Positions 47,443-59,572 are shown, counted from the first letter of the stretch. The stretch: DNA of 64,000 nucleotides from Parvibaculaceae bacterium (GCA_028283765.1 JAPWJY010000009.1:1-64000), one strand, 5' to 3'. Notes: generated by a model not told the origin, from the sequence alone. Numbers and translations: made by a program.

Positions 47443-49038
47443 GTGCGCCTTTCAGAGCGCGCGGGATTCAAGACGAGGCCGACGAATTTGGACAAGACCG
47501 CTCCGGCGACCACTCATAGCGGCCGCGGTATAAAAACAAACAATCCAGGTACGGCTGACTCCTCCAGCAAGAGCGCGAGCCCCATACCCGATTCAGCCCT
47601 TGCCTCCGCATGGCGGCGCGTGCGCGCGCGGCTGCAGGCCGATCTGGGCGAAGCCACCTACAACAGCTGGTTTGCCCAGGTCGAGATGATCGGCGTCCAT
47701 GCCGGACGGGTTGTCCTCGGTGTGCCGACCCGCTTTGTGCGCAACTGGATCGCCTCCCACCATATGGACCGGCTGGAAGTGCTCTGGCAGGAGGAAGACC
47801 CGACGCTCCAGCGGGTGGAAGTGGTGGTCCATGCGAGAGACGGCCAGGATGACGCGCCCGCGCTTGCCGTCAGCGGTTTCAACGAGGCGGCCCAACCCGC
47901 ACAGTTCGCCGCCGCCCATGCCGGTTCCGGCGAATCCGTCCGCGAGGTGACGCCTGTCCACGCCACCTCCTCGACGCTCGAAGAAGCCGGTGTCGGCGCG
48001 CCGCTCGACCAGCGCTTCACGTTCGACGCCTTCATCGTCGGCAAGTCGAACGAACTGGCGCACGCCGCCGCGCGCCGGGTGGCCGAAGCCAGCGACGTGA
48101 GCTTCAACCCGCTGTTCCTCTATGGCGGGGTCGGCCTCGGCAAGACGCATCTGATGCATGCGATCGCCTGGGACATCCGCCGCCTCCACCCCGAGCGCAA
48201 GGTGCTGTATCTCTCCGCCGAGAAATTCATGTACCAGTTCGTGCGCGCCCTCCGGTTCAAGGACACGATGGCGTTCAAGCAGCAGTTCCGCACCGTGGAC
48301 GTGCTGATGATCGACGACGTGCAGTTCATCTCCGGCAAGGACTCGACGCAGGAGGAGTTCTTCCACACCTTCAATGCGCTGATCGACCACAACCGGCAGG
48401 TCATCATCTCCGCCGACCGTTCTCCTTCCGATCTGGAAGGGATCGAGGAGCGCATCCGCTCGCGGCTCGGCTGGGGCCTTGTCGCCGACATCCATCCGAC
48501 GGATTATGAATTGCGCCTCGGCATTCTTCAGGCGAAGGCCGACGAGATCATGGCCCGTTCCGGCCATATCGACATGCCGGTGGGCGTGCTCGAATTTCTG
48601 GCCCACCGCATCATCTCGAACGTGCGCGAGCTGGAAGGCGCCCTGAAGCGCGTCGTCGCCTATGCCTCGCTCGTCGGGCGTCCCATCTCTCTCGACATGA
48701 CGCAGGAGGTTCTCCGCGACCTGCTCCGCTCGAACGACCGCAAGGTCACCATCGAGGAGATCCAGCGCAAGGTGGCGGAATATTACAATGTCCGCCTTGC
48801 CGATCTGCTGTCGGCCCGGCGCTCCCGCCAGATTGCCCGGCCGCGTCAGGTCGCCATGTACCTGTCCAAGCAGCTTACCACCCGCTCGCTCCCTGAAATC
48901 GGCCGGAAATTCGGCGGCCGGGACCATACGACCGTGATTCACGCGGTCCGCAAGATCGACGAACTGTGCCAGAGCGACGCCGGACTGGAAGAGGATGTCG
49001 ATCTGCTCCGCCGGATGCTCGAAAACGCCAGCCATTGA
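47443..49038 (+). CDS. dnaA: Chromosomal replication initiator protein DnaA
   Basis: A 531-residue AAA+ initiator from the GTG at 47443. Domain I is near ALASAWRRVRARLQADLGEATYNSWFAQVEMI, a variable linker follows, Walker A is GGVGLGKTHLMHAIAW (about residues 228-240) and Walker B is VLMIDDVQF. The C-terminal DNA-binding domain carries GGRDHTTVIHAVRKI. It recognises TTATCCACA boxes and opens oriC. A TTG at 47488 (MDKTAPAT) is an alternative start. The 55-base gap from the rhodanese gene has no terminator, so partial co-transcription is possible. Confidence 0.97.
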   Translation: MRLSERAGFKTRPTNLDKTAPATTHSGRGIKTNNPGTADSSSKSASPIPDSALASAWRRVRARLQADLGEATYNSWFAQVEMIGVHAGRVVLGVPTRFVRNWIASHHMDRLEVLWQEEDPTLQRVEVVVHARDGQDDAPALAVSGFNEAAQPAQFAAAHAGSGESVREVTPVHATSSTLEEAGVGAPLDQRFTFDAFIVGKSNELAHAAARRVAEASDVSFNPLFLYGGVGLGKTHLMHAIAWDIRRLHPERKVLYLSAEKFMYQFVRALRFKDTMAFKQQFRTVDVLMIDDVQFISGKDSTQEEFFHTFNALIDHNRQVIISADRSPSDLEGIEERIRSRLGWGLVADIHPTDYELRLGILQAKADEIMARSGHIDMPVGVLEFLAHRIISNVRELEGALKRVVAYASLVGRPISLDMTQEVLRDLLRSNDRKVTIEEIQRKVAEYYNVRLADLLSARRSRQIARPRQVAMYLSKQLTTRSLPEIGRKFGGRDHTTVIHAVRKIDELCQSDAGLEEDVDLLRRMLENASH

Positions 49039-49045
49039 GCCCCAT

Positions 49046-49080
49046 GCCTCATTCGCCCTGAAAGCGAGGGCGAATGAGGC
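49046..49080 (+). terminator. Hairpin after dnaA in a 331-base gap
   Basis: A perfect 14-bp stem (GCCTCATTCGCCCT at 49046-49059 with AGGGCGAATGAGGC at 49067-49080) directly follows the dnaA stop, without a T run. The gap up to dnaN (49039-49369) also holds TATACT at 49130-49135 as a possible -10 for dnaN; I see no gene in it. Confidence 0.6.
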
Positions 49081-49369
49081 CGGGTTGGCGGATTTGAGCC
49101 GAAAAAGGTGCACAGGGCACTGAAACTGTTATACTCACCCACCTGCATCTCCGCGGACACCGGCCAGCAACCGGGAGCAGCCCGCGGGCGGTTTCGTCCT
49201 GGCCCCGATGGGCCTGCCGGCGATTGCCGCCCTCCCCCACGTTCAGGACCTGGGGCAGATTGCACTCCGATGAAGGGTGCGACGGCGTATGCTCACCCCT
49301 CGCGGGCAGGAATCCGGCGGCCAGCAGGCCGTGAACCTTGAATTTTGCGTCGGGAGCCCGAGGGGGACC

Positions 49370-50488
49370 ATGAAAATCACGATCGAGCGCGGCGCGCTCC
49401 TCAAGTCGCTGAACCACGTACAATCCGTGGTGGAACGCCGCAACACCATCCCGATCCTCTCCAATGTGCTGATCCGGGCAGCAGACGGGGAACTGATCCT
49501 GACCGCGACGGACCTCGACATTGAGGTCGTCGAATCGGTTGCGGCCAATGTTTCCCAGGCAGGCAGCATCACCGCCCCCGCCCAGACGCTCTATGACATC
49601 GTGCGCAAACTGCCGGACGGAGCCCAGGTCGAACTCTCGATCGGCGCCGACGAGGGCCGCCTGTCGCTGACGGCCGGACGTTCCCGCTTCGCGCTGCAGG
49701 CGTTGCCCTCGGAAGACTTCCCGGTCATGTCCGCAGGCCAGCTCAGCCATCACTTCACCCTGCCGGGAGAAGCGCTCGCGCGGCTTATCGACAAGACCCG
49801 GTTCGCCATCTCGACCGAGGAAACCCGTTATTACCTCAACGGCATCTATTTCCACGCCGCCGACAAGGCGCCAGGTCAGGTGCTGCGCGCGGTCGCAACG
49901 GACGCGCACCGCCTGGCCCAGGTCGATCATGCCCTTCCGGCAGGGGCCGAGGGGATGCCCGGCATCATCGTCCCCCGCAAGACCGTGCTGGAGCTCCAGA
50001 AGCTGCTGGACGGGCACAGCGCGGACGTGGCGATCAGCGTTTCGGAAACCAAGATCCGCTTCCAGTTCGGCGAGGTGGTGCTGACCTCCAAGCTGATCGA
50101 CGGCACCTTCCCCGATTACAGCCGCGTCATCCCGGTCAACAATGACCGGCTGATGCAGATCGAGGGCAAGCGGCTGGCGGAGGCCGTGGACCGCGTCTCG
50201 ACCATTTCGACCGAGAAGTCTCGCGCCGTGAAGCTGAACATCGAGGAAGGCCGCCTGACGCTCTCGGTCTCGAATCCGGACAGCGGCAACGCCACCGAGG
50301 AAATCTCGGTGAGCTATGACAGTCCGCCCATGGAGATCGGATTCAACGCCCGCTATCTGCTCGACATCACTTCTCAACTCGACGGCGAGGAGGCCACCTT
50401 CGCCTTTGCCGACTCGAACTCCTCCACGCTCGTCAAGGACAGCGAAGACGAGGATGCGATCTATGTGCTCATGCCGATGCGGGTATGA
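49370..50488 (+). CDS. dnaN: DNA polymerase III beta sliding clamp
   Basis: A 372-residue three-domain clamp. It starts MKITIERGALLKSLNHVQSVVERRNTIPILSNVLI and has EDFPVMS, the YYLNGIYFH strand, RLAQVDH and the C-terminal YVLMPMRV. The two-fold ring holds polymerase on DNA. GAGGGGG stands before the ATG. It lies between dnaA and recF on the same strand. Confidence 0.98.
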   Translation: MKITIERGALLKSLNHVQSVVERRNTIPILSNVLIRAADGELILTATDLDIEVVESVAANVSQAGSITAPAQTLYDIVRKLPDGAQVELSIGADEGRLSLTAGRSRFALQALPSEDFPVMSAGQLSHHFTLPGEALARLIDKTRFAISTEETRYYLNGIYFHAADKAPGQVLRAVATDAHRLAQVDHALPAGAEGMPGIIVPRKTVLELQKLLDGHSADVAISVSETKIRFQFGEVVLTSKLIDGTFPDYSRVIPVNNDRLMQIEGKRLAEAVDRVSTISTEKSRAVKLNIEEGRLTLSVSNPDSGNATEEISVSYDSPPMEIGFNARYLLDITSQLDGEEATFAFADSNSSTLVKDSEDEDAIYVLMPMRV

Positions 50489-50512
50489 GGCTGAAACGAG
50501 GCCCGGAACGGA

Positions 50513-51727
50513 GTGGCATTGACGGCTGAGATCCTCGACAGGGGCATGATGGATGCAACCGGGAGCACCGTGCCTGCACGGCGCGAGGCGGTTGCGCGGG
50601 GCGCGACGCTCGCCCGCCTCGTGCTCACGGATTTCCGCTCCTATGCGCGCGCCGAATTCAGCTTCGACGGGCGGCCCGTGACGCTGACCGGCGACAATGG
50701 CGCGGGCAAGACCAACCTGCTGGAGGCCATCTCGCTGCTGTCGCCTGGACGAGGCCTGCGCGGGGTGCCCTATGCAGATCTGGCGCGCGTCCAGGGCGCG
50801 GGCGGATGGGCGGTGGCGGCGGCGCTGGACACGAAATGGGGTCCCTTGCGCATCGGCACCGGCATCGAGCCGCACAAGGCTGAGACGGCCCGCTCGCGCA
50901 CCGTGCGTATTGATGGAGAGGCCGCGACAGGCTCCGGCGCGCTGGCCGATCATCTGCGTATCGTCTGGCTGACGCCCGCCATGGACCGGCTGTTCATGGA
51001 GGCGGCTGGCGAACGACGGCGCTTCCTCGACCGGATCGTGATGGGATTCGACCCCGCCCATGGCCGCCGGGCCAATGCCTATGAGCGCGCGCTGCGCGAA
51101 CGAAACCGGCTGCTCGCCGACAATGTGCGGGAACCCGGCTGGCTTTCCGGCCTTGAAGAGCAGATGGCCGAGCACGGTGTGGCGCTGGCGGCGGCGCGGG
51201 TGGAAACCATCGCCCGGTTGAAGGGTGCTTTCGAGGCCGCAACCGAGAGCGCTTTTCCCCGGGCCGCCATCGCCCTTGAAGGCACACTGGAGTCGGAACT
51301 GGCTGAACATGCCGCCGTCGAGGTTGAGGACCGGTTTCTCAGGCGTCTCGCCGAAACGAGGGCGCGGGATGCCGCCGCCGGACGCAGCCTCGAAGGGCCG
51401 CACCGCAGCGACCTCCTCGTGCGCCACGCCGCCAAGGATCAGGAAGCGCGCCTGTGCTCGACCGGCGAACAAAAGGCGCTGCTGATAGGCATCGCACTCG
51501 CCAACGCCCGGCTGCTGGCCGCGCGCGGACATCCGCCGCTGCTGCTGCTGGACGAGGTGGCCGCCCATCTCGACGAGACGCGGCGCGCGGCGCTGTTCGA
51601 TGAAATTGTGGAATTGGGCCTTCAGGCCTTCATGACGGGAACCGACCGGGCGCTCTTTACCGCCTTCGGCTCCCGTGCTCAGGGGTTTTGCGTCGAACGC
51701 TCGACGGCCACCCCGCTGGATGATTGA
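50513..51727 (+). CDS. recF: DNA replication and repair protein RecF
   Basis: A 404-residue SMC-like ATPase. Walker A is LTGDNGAGKTNLLEAISLLSPGRGLR, the signature region STGEQKALLIGIALANARLL, and Walker B LLLLDEVAAHLDETRRAALFDEI. RecF helps load RecA at gapped DNA. The GTG at 50513 with GGAACGGA upstream is one possible start; TTG at 50519 and ATG at 50546 are others. It follows dnaN by 24 bases and precedes gyrB by 48. Confidence 0.96.
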   Translation: MALTAEILDRGMMDATGSTVPARREAVARGATLARLVLTDFRSYARAEFSFDGRPVTLTGDNGAGKTNLLEAISLLSPGRGLRGVPYADLARVQGAGGWAVAAALDTKWGPLRIGTGIEPHKAETARSRTVRIDGEAATGSGALADHLRIVWLTPAMDRLFMEAAGERRRFLDRIVMGFDPAHGRRANAYERALRERNRLLADNVREPGWLSGLEEQMAEHGVALAAARVETIARLKGAFEAATESAFPRAAIALEGTLESELAEHAAVEVEDRFLRRLAETRARDAAAGRSLEGPHRSDLLVRHAAKDQEARLCSTGEQKALLIGIALANARLLAARGHPPLLLLDEVAAHLDETRRAALFDEIVELGLQAFMTGTDRALFTAFGSRAQGFCVERSTATPLDD

Positions 51728-51730
51728 TGA

Positions 51731-54226
<2,496 letters not shown>

Positions 54227-54232
54227 CGGCCC

Positions 54233-54265
54233 CGGATACCCGGGATTATCCCCGGGTATCCGTTT
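54233..54265 (+). terminator. Terminator after gyrB
   Basis: A 12-bp perfect stem (CGGATACCCGGG at 54233-54244 with CCCGGGTATCCG at 54251-54262) and a TTT start, between gyrB and a convergent TetR gene. Confidence 0.85.
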
Positions 54266-54275
54266 CTGCCGGACG

Positions 54276-54860
54276 TCATCTCTTTCCCAGCACCATCAGG
54301 AACATTTCGGCCATTGATACAGCCTGCGCTTCAAGCGGATCGGCGTGATATTGTGCGATCAATACCGGATTATGAAACTTCAGAAGCGCATCCATGAAGA
54401 CCGGAGCCGTGGCGTCCGGATCGCCGTCGGCGAATTCGCCCGATTCGATCCCCGAACGGACGATCTCCGCCAGAAGCGACGTCATGATGTCCCGATGACG
54501 GCGCGCCGCGGGCCAACGCTCGCGGCTGGCCATTTCACAGATTTCATGCACCTTCGCGCCCGACGTGTGCTGACCGCGAACCTGCCGGTGAACCTCGATC
54601 ACGAACTCCCTGAGCCTTTTCGAGGCCTTGCCTTTCCGCCTTGCAATGACTTCAGCCAGACGCCGGGTTTCCTGTAGCCACAGCTCCGCCACGGCGTCCA
54701 CCAGTTCATGCCGGGTGGGGTAAAAACGATAGATATTCGCCGGCGACATTCCGCAGCCCTTGGCCACGTCGCTCATTGTTGTTTTGACATAACCATACTG
54801 TAGAAACTGTGCACTCGCGGCTTCCAGTATGAGGTTTCTATTTTCCTCTATTGTTTTCAT
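54276..54860 (-). CDS. TetR family transcriptional regulator
   Basis: A 194-residue regulator. The helix-turn-helix region is NLILEAASAQFLQYGYVKTTMSDVAKGCGMSPANIYRFYPTRHELVDAVAELWL (in segments), with the C-terminal TetR_C-like part ending LEAQAVSMAEMFLMVLGKR. AGGGGAGG stands before the ATG at 54860. It is divergent from the DUF1329 gene across a gap containing palindromes, so it is a natural candidate for its regulator. Confidence 0.93.
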   Translation of the reverse strand: MKTIEENRNLILEAASAQFLQYGYVKTTMSDVAKGCGMSPANIYRFYPTRHELVDAVAELWLQETRRLAEVIARRKGKASKRLREFVIEVHRQVRGQHTSGAKVHEICEMASRERWPAARRHRDIMTSLLAEIVRSGIESGEFADGDPDATAPVFMDALLKFHNPVLIAQYHADPLEAQAVSMAEMFLMVLGKR

Positions 54861-54901
54861 CGCTTGGCGCCTCCCCTCGCCTGACGTGAAAGTGCGTGAT
54901 C

Positions 54902-54963
54902 TTAACATCGGTTTAAGAGTTTTTGCATTTAGTTGCACATCAACAGAGATTTGATGATTGACA
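54902..54963. promoter_or_regulatory. Divergent control region with CtrA-type motif and palindrome
   Basis: TTAA-N7-TTAA (54902-54916) is a perfect CtrA-type motif. CATCAA-N7-TTGATG (54938-54956) is a 6-bp palindrome. TTGACA at 54958-54963 is a good -35 for the rightward DUF1329 gene; its -10 is unclear. The TetR gene next door is the likely reader of the palindrome. The CtrA reading is tentative. Confidence 0.45.
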
Positions 54964-55049
54964 AAAAATCATAAATCTCACTCATTAGACGTCACAAAAA
55001 GACGGACAAGGTTGCGTGCGGCCTTAAGTTACGTAATCGGGAGGTTTCC

Positions 55050-56435
55050 ATGAGATCAAGGATGAAGGTAGCCGGGCTGCGTCTGGCATTGGGTGGGTTT
55101 GCGGCGGCCGCCATCGCGGGCGTAGCCTGTGCCGCGGTGCCTGCCGGCCAGGTGGCGCGCATCGGCCAGGACCTCACTCCTTTCGGCAGTGAAAAGGCCG
55201 GCGAAAAGACCCCGATCGGGGATGTGGGAGAGTGGACCGGCGGTCTTGCCACGGTGCCGTCCAACGTGACCTACAAGGCGGGCGATCATCTCGCCGACCC
55301 GTTCGCCAGCGACAAGCCGCTGTTCACGATCACGGGCGCGAACGCCGACAAATACAAGGATTACCTCAACGCAGGCCATCAGGCGCTGCTGAAGCAGTAT
55401 TCCGACTACAAGATGAACGTCTACCAGTCGCGCCGCACCTGCGCGCAGCCTGAAGCCGTTTACAAGGCAACCAAGAACAACGCGGCCATTGGCGAACTCA
55501 TCGGCGGCGGCAATGGCGTCGGCAAGGCCATCCTCGGCTTCCCGTTCCCCATTCCCAACAATGCGCTTGAAATCGTCTGGAACCATCTGCTGCGCTACCG
55601 CTCCTTCAAGTCGACGCGCCAGTATGCTTTCGCTCCGGTGACCCAGAGCGGCGACTACACGCTCAGCAAGGTGCAGGACGAGGCGATCATCCAGTGGGCC
55701 GATCCGACCAAGAAGAGCGCTGAGGATCTGAACAACATCTCGCTCTATTACATCCAGAACACGATTGCCCCTGCCCGCGTGGCCGGTAACGTCATTCTGG
55801 TGTACGAGAGCATCAATGCGCAGATCCAGCCCCGCCAGGCCTGGCAGTACAGCCCCGGCACCCGCCGCGTGCGCCGCGCGCCGACCATTTCCTATGACAA
55901 TCCCGGCACGAACGCGGACGGCCTGACCACCTCCGACGCCTTCGACGGCTACAATGGCGCACCGGACCGCTATGACTGGTCCGTGGTCGGCATTGCCCCG
56001 CAGATCGTCGCCGCCAACGACTTCAAGGCCGAAGTGACGCCGTACAAGGACTATCTCCAGCAGCAGCATCTCAATCAGGATGTGATCCGCTATGAGTTGC
56101 GCCGCAACTGGGAAGTCCGGGCGACCCTTAAGCCCGACCAGCGCCACGTGTACGCCCGCCGCGACATGTATCAGGATGAGGACGGCTGGCAGGTCACGGG
56201 TACCGATCTCTATGACGGCCGCGGTCAGCTCTGGCGGACCCAGGAAGTCCAGATGATCCAGCGCTACAATGTTCCTTCCTGCGGACAGGCGACAGAAGCC
56301 GTTTACGACCTTCAGGCAGGCCGCTACCTCGCTATGACGATGCAGAACGAAGAGCCCCCGGCGAACTATTTCGCCGACGAACTCGACGTCAATCGCTATA
56401 CGCCGGGAGCCCTGCGCCAGCTTGGCGTGCGTTAA
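55050..56435 (+). CDS. DUF1329 family exported protein
   Basis: A 461-residue protein with a signal peptide (MKVAGLRLALGGFAAAAIAGVACAA) and a mature part typical of DUF1329: VARIGQDLTPFGSEKAGE near the N-terminus, then IPNNALEIVWNHLLRYRSF, AWQYSPGTRRVRRAPTISYDNPG, DAFDGYNGAPDRYDWSVVG and the C-terminal YFADELDVNRYTPGALR. The family has a LolB/LppX-like fold and is linked to envelope lipid or hydrophobic-compound handling. GGGAGG precedes the start. The regulator is probably the divergent TetR. A strong terminator follows. Confidence 0.94.
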   Translation: MRSRMKVAGLRLALGGFAAAAIAGVACAAVPAGQVARIGQDLTPFGSEKAGEKTPIGDVGEWTGGLATVPSNVTYKAGDHLADPFASDKPLFTITGANADKYKDYLNAGHQALLKQYSDYKMNVYQSRRTCAQPEAVYKATKNNAAIGELIGGGNGVGKAILGFPFPIPNNALEIVWNHLLRYRSFKSTRQYAFAPVTQSGDYTLSKVQDEAIIQWADPTKKSAEDLNNISLYYIQNTIAPARVAGNVILVYESINAQIQPRQAWQYSPGTRRVRRAPTISYDNPGTNADGLTTSDAFDGYNGAPDRYDWSVVGIAPQIVAANDFKAEVTPYKDYLQQQHLNQDVIRYELRRNWEVRATLKPDQRHVYARRDMYQDEDGWQVTGTDLYDGRGQLWRTQEVQMIQRYNVPSCGQATEAVYDLQAGRYLAMTMQNEEPPANYFADELDVNRYTPGALRQLGVR

Positions 56436-56461
56436 CCCTCCACGTGTTACCACGCATACTG

Positions 56462-56494
56462 AGCGGACCGATCTCACGATCGGTCCGCTTTTTT
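56462..56494 (+). terminator. Terminator after the DUF1329 gene
   Basis: A perfect 12-bp stem (AGCGGACCGATC at 56462-56473 with GATCGGTCCGCT at 56478-56489), a four-base loop and a run of six T. Confidence 0.93.
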
Positions 56495-56547
56495 GTTTAT
56501 GCGGCAGTCTTTCACAGCTGCCATGAGAGCCGCGGGAGACGGTGGCT

Positions 56548-56949
56548 CTAGAGCAGATCCATCAGCATGGGAATCAGGGGTTCGTCGGCCGGCGGCATGG
56601 GAAATTTCCGCAGGTCGCGCGGAAACACCCATTTCAACGCCTGGCCTTCACGGCCCGCGGGGATGCCTTCCCAGCGCCGGCACACATAGAGCGGCATCAG
56701 CAGGTGGAAATCTTCATAGGCATGGCTGGCGAAGGTGAATGGCGAAAGGCAGGCGGTGTTGACCGCGATGCCCAGTTCCTCGTCCAGCTCCCGGACAAGG
56801 CAGGCTTCGGGCCCCTCGCCCGGCTCGACCTTGCCGCCGGGGAACTCCCAGAGCCCCGCCAGCGTCTTTCCTTCCGGCCTCTGCGCGATCAGCACGCGCC
56901 CGTCGGTATCGACGAGAGCGACCGCCGCGACCAGCAGCAGGCGCTTCAC
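56548..56949 (-). CDS. mutT: MutT-type Nudix hydrolase (8-oxo-dGTP diphosphatase)
   Basis: A 133-residue Nudix protein. VKRLLLVAAVALVDTDGRVLIAQRPEGKTLAGLWEFPGGKVEPGEGPEACLVRELDEELGI (in segments) carries the Nudix box G-x5-E-x7-REUxEExGU. It hydrolyses 8-oxo-dGTP to prevent mutation. A GTG at 56949 with GGAG eight bases upstream is preferred; an ATG at 56985 would overlap argJ. It is the second gene of an argJ-mutT pair. Confidence 0.94.
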   Translation of the reverse strand: MKRLLLVAAVALVDTDGRVLIAQRPEGKTLAGLWEFPGGKVEPGEGPEACLVRELDEELGIAVNTACLSPFTFASHAYEDFHLLMPLYVCRRWEGIPAGREGQALKWVFPRDLRKFPMPPADEPLIPMLMDLL

Positions 56950-56965
56950 CGGATCACTCCGGGCT

Positions 56966-58486
56966 TCAACTGCGGTAATCCGCATTGATGCGGATATATT
57001 CGTAGGTAAGGTCGCAGGTCCACACCGTCGCGGACGAGGCGCCAACGCCGACATCCACCTCGATCACGATATTCTGCCCCTTCATGTGGGCCGCGACCGG
57101 CGCCTCGTCATAGCCGGTGACGGCCATGCCATTGCGGGCGACATCGATGCCGCCGATATTGATTGCGAGCTTGTCGCGGTCGGCGGCCTCGCCGGATTTG
57201 CCGACCGCCATGACGATGCGGCCCCAGTTGGCGTCCTCGCCGGCAATCGCCGTCTTGACCAGCGGCGAGTTCGCGATCGCCATGCCGATCCGGCGGGCAG
57301 CCTGATAGGACTGGGCGCCGCCGACCGTGATCTCGACGAATTTGGTCGCGCCCTCCCCGTCCTTCACCACCTGATGGGCAAGATCGAGCATCAGTTCGTT
57401 GAGCTTCTCGCGGAACTCCTTGAGCCGGGGATCGGCAAGCCGGGTCACCGGCTCCTCGCCCTTCATGGCGGCCCCGGTCGCGAACAGCAGCACCGTGTCG
57501 CTGGTGGAGGTATCGCTGTCCACCGTGATCGCGTTGAAACTGTCGCGCGCGCCCTGCTGGAGCACCGGCTGAAGGGCGGACGCCGCGATGGCGGCATCGG
57601 TGAAAATGAAGACAAGCATGGTGGCAAGGTCGGGCGCGATCATGCCCGAGCCTTTGCCGATACCGTTGATGGTGACCTCGCGCCCGCCGATCTTTGCCGT
57701 GCGGGTGGCAAGCTTGGGGAAAGTATCCGTGGTCATGATGGCGCGCGCCGCCGCCATCCAGTGAGCGGACTCATCGCCCGCCGCGGCCAGCGCGTCTTGC
57801 AGCCCGGCAACGACGGGCGCGGGATCGAGCGGCACGCCGATCACCCCGGTCGAGGCCATGTACACATCCTTGTGGCGGCACCCTCCGGCCTTGGCCGCCG
57901 CCGCCCCCACTGTGCGCACGCTCTGGGTGCCGAGCTTGCCGGTGAACGCATTGGCGTTGCCTGAATTGACGACGAGCATCCGCCCCTCGCCAAATTCGAC
58001 AAGATTGGCCCGGCACCATTCGACCGGCGCGGAAGCCGTCTTCGAGGTGGTGAAGACGCCGGCCGCCTGCGTGCCTTCGATCATCCGCGCGACCATCACG
58101 TCGTCGCGTCCCCGATATTTGATGCCGGCTGCCGCCGTGCCGAGCACGACGCCGCCGACGGGCGGCAGCGAGGGATAGGAGGCAGGCGCAAGCGGCGAAA
58201 CCTTCGGGCCCTTCGACACGGCCTTGGCGACGACCCTTGCCTCGATTTTCCGCTTGCGGGAAACCGGGGCTTTCTTGGCCACGGGGCTCTTGACGGCGGC
58301 AACCGGCTTCGCCGCGGAAGCCGCTTTCCCCGCTGCCGTCCCCGGTTTGGATCCGGGTTTGGCGGCGGGCGATTTTGCCGCGGCTTTTTTGGCCGCCGGC
58401 TTTTTGGGCGCCGCCTTGCGCGTGGCGCCCGCCTTGGCCGGGCTCTTCTTCTTTTTCGTCTTCAGCCGCTTGTTCAGGTCTTCCAT
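56966..58486 (-). CDS. argJ: Glutamate N-acetyltransferase / amino-acid N-acetyltransferase ArgJ with basic N-terminal extension
   Basis: A 506-residue protein. The ArgJ core (about residues 95-506) has [55 protein letters not shown], and the self-cleavage region [11 protein letters not shown] with the Thr nucleophile. It acetylates glutamate from N-acetylornithine in arginine synthesis and is normally about 400 residues. The first 95 residues are an unusual Lys/Ala/Pro-rich tail ([21 protein letters not shown] and similar). Start at 58486 has AGGGCGG upstream; a GTG at 58507 adds seven residues. Confidence 0.95.
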   Translation of the reverse strand: MEDLNKRLKTKKKKSPAKAGATRKAAPKKPAAKKAAAKSPAAKPGSKPGTAAGKAASAAKPVAAVKSPVAKKAPVSRKRKIEARVVAKAVSKGPKVSPLAPASYPSLPPVGGVVLGTAAAGIKYRGRDDVMVARMIEGTQAAGVFTTSKTASAPVEWCRANLVEFGEGRMLVVNSGNANAFTGKLGTQSVRTVGAAAAKAGGCRHKDVYMASTGVIGVPLDPAPVVAGLQDALAAAGDESAHWMAAARAIMTTDTFPKLATRTAKIGGREVTINGIGKGSGMIAPDLATMLVFIFTDAAIAASALQPVLQQGARDSFNAITVDSDTSTSDTVLLFATGAAMKGEEPVTRLADPRLKEFREKLNELMLDLAHQVVKDGEGATKFVEITVGGAQSYQAARRIGMAIANSPLVKTAIAGEDANWGRIVMAVGKSGEAADRDKLAINIGGIDVARNGMAVTGYDEAPVAAHMKGQNIVIEVDVGVGASSATVWTCDLTYEYIRINADYRS

Positions 58487-58606
58487 GGCCGCCCTCGAAT
58501 CAGTCACGCCGGGCCCCGGTGATGATCATCGGACTCCCGGCGCGACAATTAACGAGGCGGACAATTCCCGCAACCCCGAATGGCGTGGTTGCGGCAGAAA
58601 TCCACC

Positions 58607-59572
58607 CTATTGGGGTGCAACCGGCGCGGGGGCGAGCTGCGGCTGATCGGCAGGCTGTTGCTGGCCTGCGACGTCGCTCGCCTTGCCGAGCTGGGCGGCG
58701 ACGGGCTTGCCGTCCGGGCCGATGAACTCGACCTTGGATTTCTGCCGCATCTCCTCCATCAGCTTCTGCCCTTCCTGCTGGGCAAGCGTCTGGATGATCT
58801 GCGGCTTCATCTGCTCGAAGGTGGGCTTCGGCTTGTCGCGGGTCTCTAGCACCTTGATTACATGCCAGCCGAATTCGGACTGGACCGGCCCGGAAAGCGT
58901 GCCAGGCTTGAGCGAAAAGGCGGCATCCGCGAACGCAGGCACCATCTGGTCCTTCGTGAACCAGCCCAGATCGCCGCCCTTGGCCGCGCTGCCGTCCTTG
59001 GAAACTTCCTTGGCGACATCCTCGAAGGATTTTCCGGCCGTGATCTCGGCGATGGCTTTTTCAGCCTCTTCCTTGGTGCCGACAAGGATATGTTCGGCGT
59101 GAACCTCCTCCTGGGGTTTGGCCTCCGAAATCTGCTTGTCGTAATAGGCCTTGGCGTCGGCGTCGGTGATCCGCGACTTCATCAGCTCGATCCAGTAGAC
59201 GTCCCGCACAGCCTTTTCATCATAATAGGCTTCCCGGCGCTTCACCCGGGGATCGTCTTCCATCTTCTGCTTGTGGGCCGCGATCTGGATGATCCGGCGA
59301 TCAATGAGCATACTGAGAAGATACTGGAAGCGAATTTCCTCCGGCAGGCGCGAAAGGGCCGGGCCAACCTCTTCCTCAGCCATCTCTATGTCCGAGACCC
59401 GGATGGGGGTGCCATCGACGGTTGCGATGATGTCCCCGCTGGATGGCGTTTTCGCATCCTTGGCATCCGTGGCCGTCGCCGCGAGGGCGATGCCGGACAA
59501 GCCCCCCGTGAAACCCATGCCCATAGCGGAACCAAGCAGGGTGATGGTAAGGAGCCTGTTAAGACGCCGCAT
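58607..59572 (-). CDS. Parvulin-type peptidyl-prolyl cis-trans isomerase (PpiC/SurA-like)
   Basis: A 321-residue exported isomerase. A signal (LLTITLLGSAMGMGFTGGLSGIALA) precedes a SurA-like chaperone part and the parvulin domain at about residues 155-255: VHAEHILVGTKEEAEKAIAEI, KGGDLGWFTKDQMVPAFADAAFSLKPGTLSGPVQSEFGWHVIKV (in segments). The C-terminus is Pro/Gln-rich. It would help outer-membrane protein folding in the periplasm. It is divergent from secA across 310 bases and lies upstream of argJ on the same strand. Confidence 0.94.
   Translation of the reverse strand: MRRLNRLLTITLLGSAMGMGFTGGLSGIALAATATDAKDAKTPSSGDIIATVDGTPIRVSDIEMAEEEVGPALSRLPEEIRFQYLLSMLIDRRIIQIAAHKQKMEDDPRVKRREAYYDEKAVRDVYWIELMKSRITDADAKAYYDKQISEAKPQEEVHAEHILVGTKEEAEKAIAEITAGKSFEDVAKEVSKDGSAAKGGDLGWFTKDQMVPAFADAAFSLKPGTLSGPVQSEFGWHVIKVLETRDKPKPTFEQMKPQIIQTLAQQEGQKLMEEMRQKSKVEFIGPDGKPVAAQLGKASDVAGQQQPADQPQLAPAPVAPQ

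Noticed and set aside
47429-47530. Small upstream frame beginning MNVGMCAFQS before and overlapping dnaA
   Set aside because: Basic, low-complexity tail with no ribosome site of note; it overlaps the dnaA frame and shows no sign of selection that I can see.
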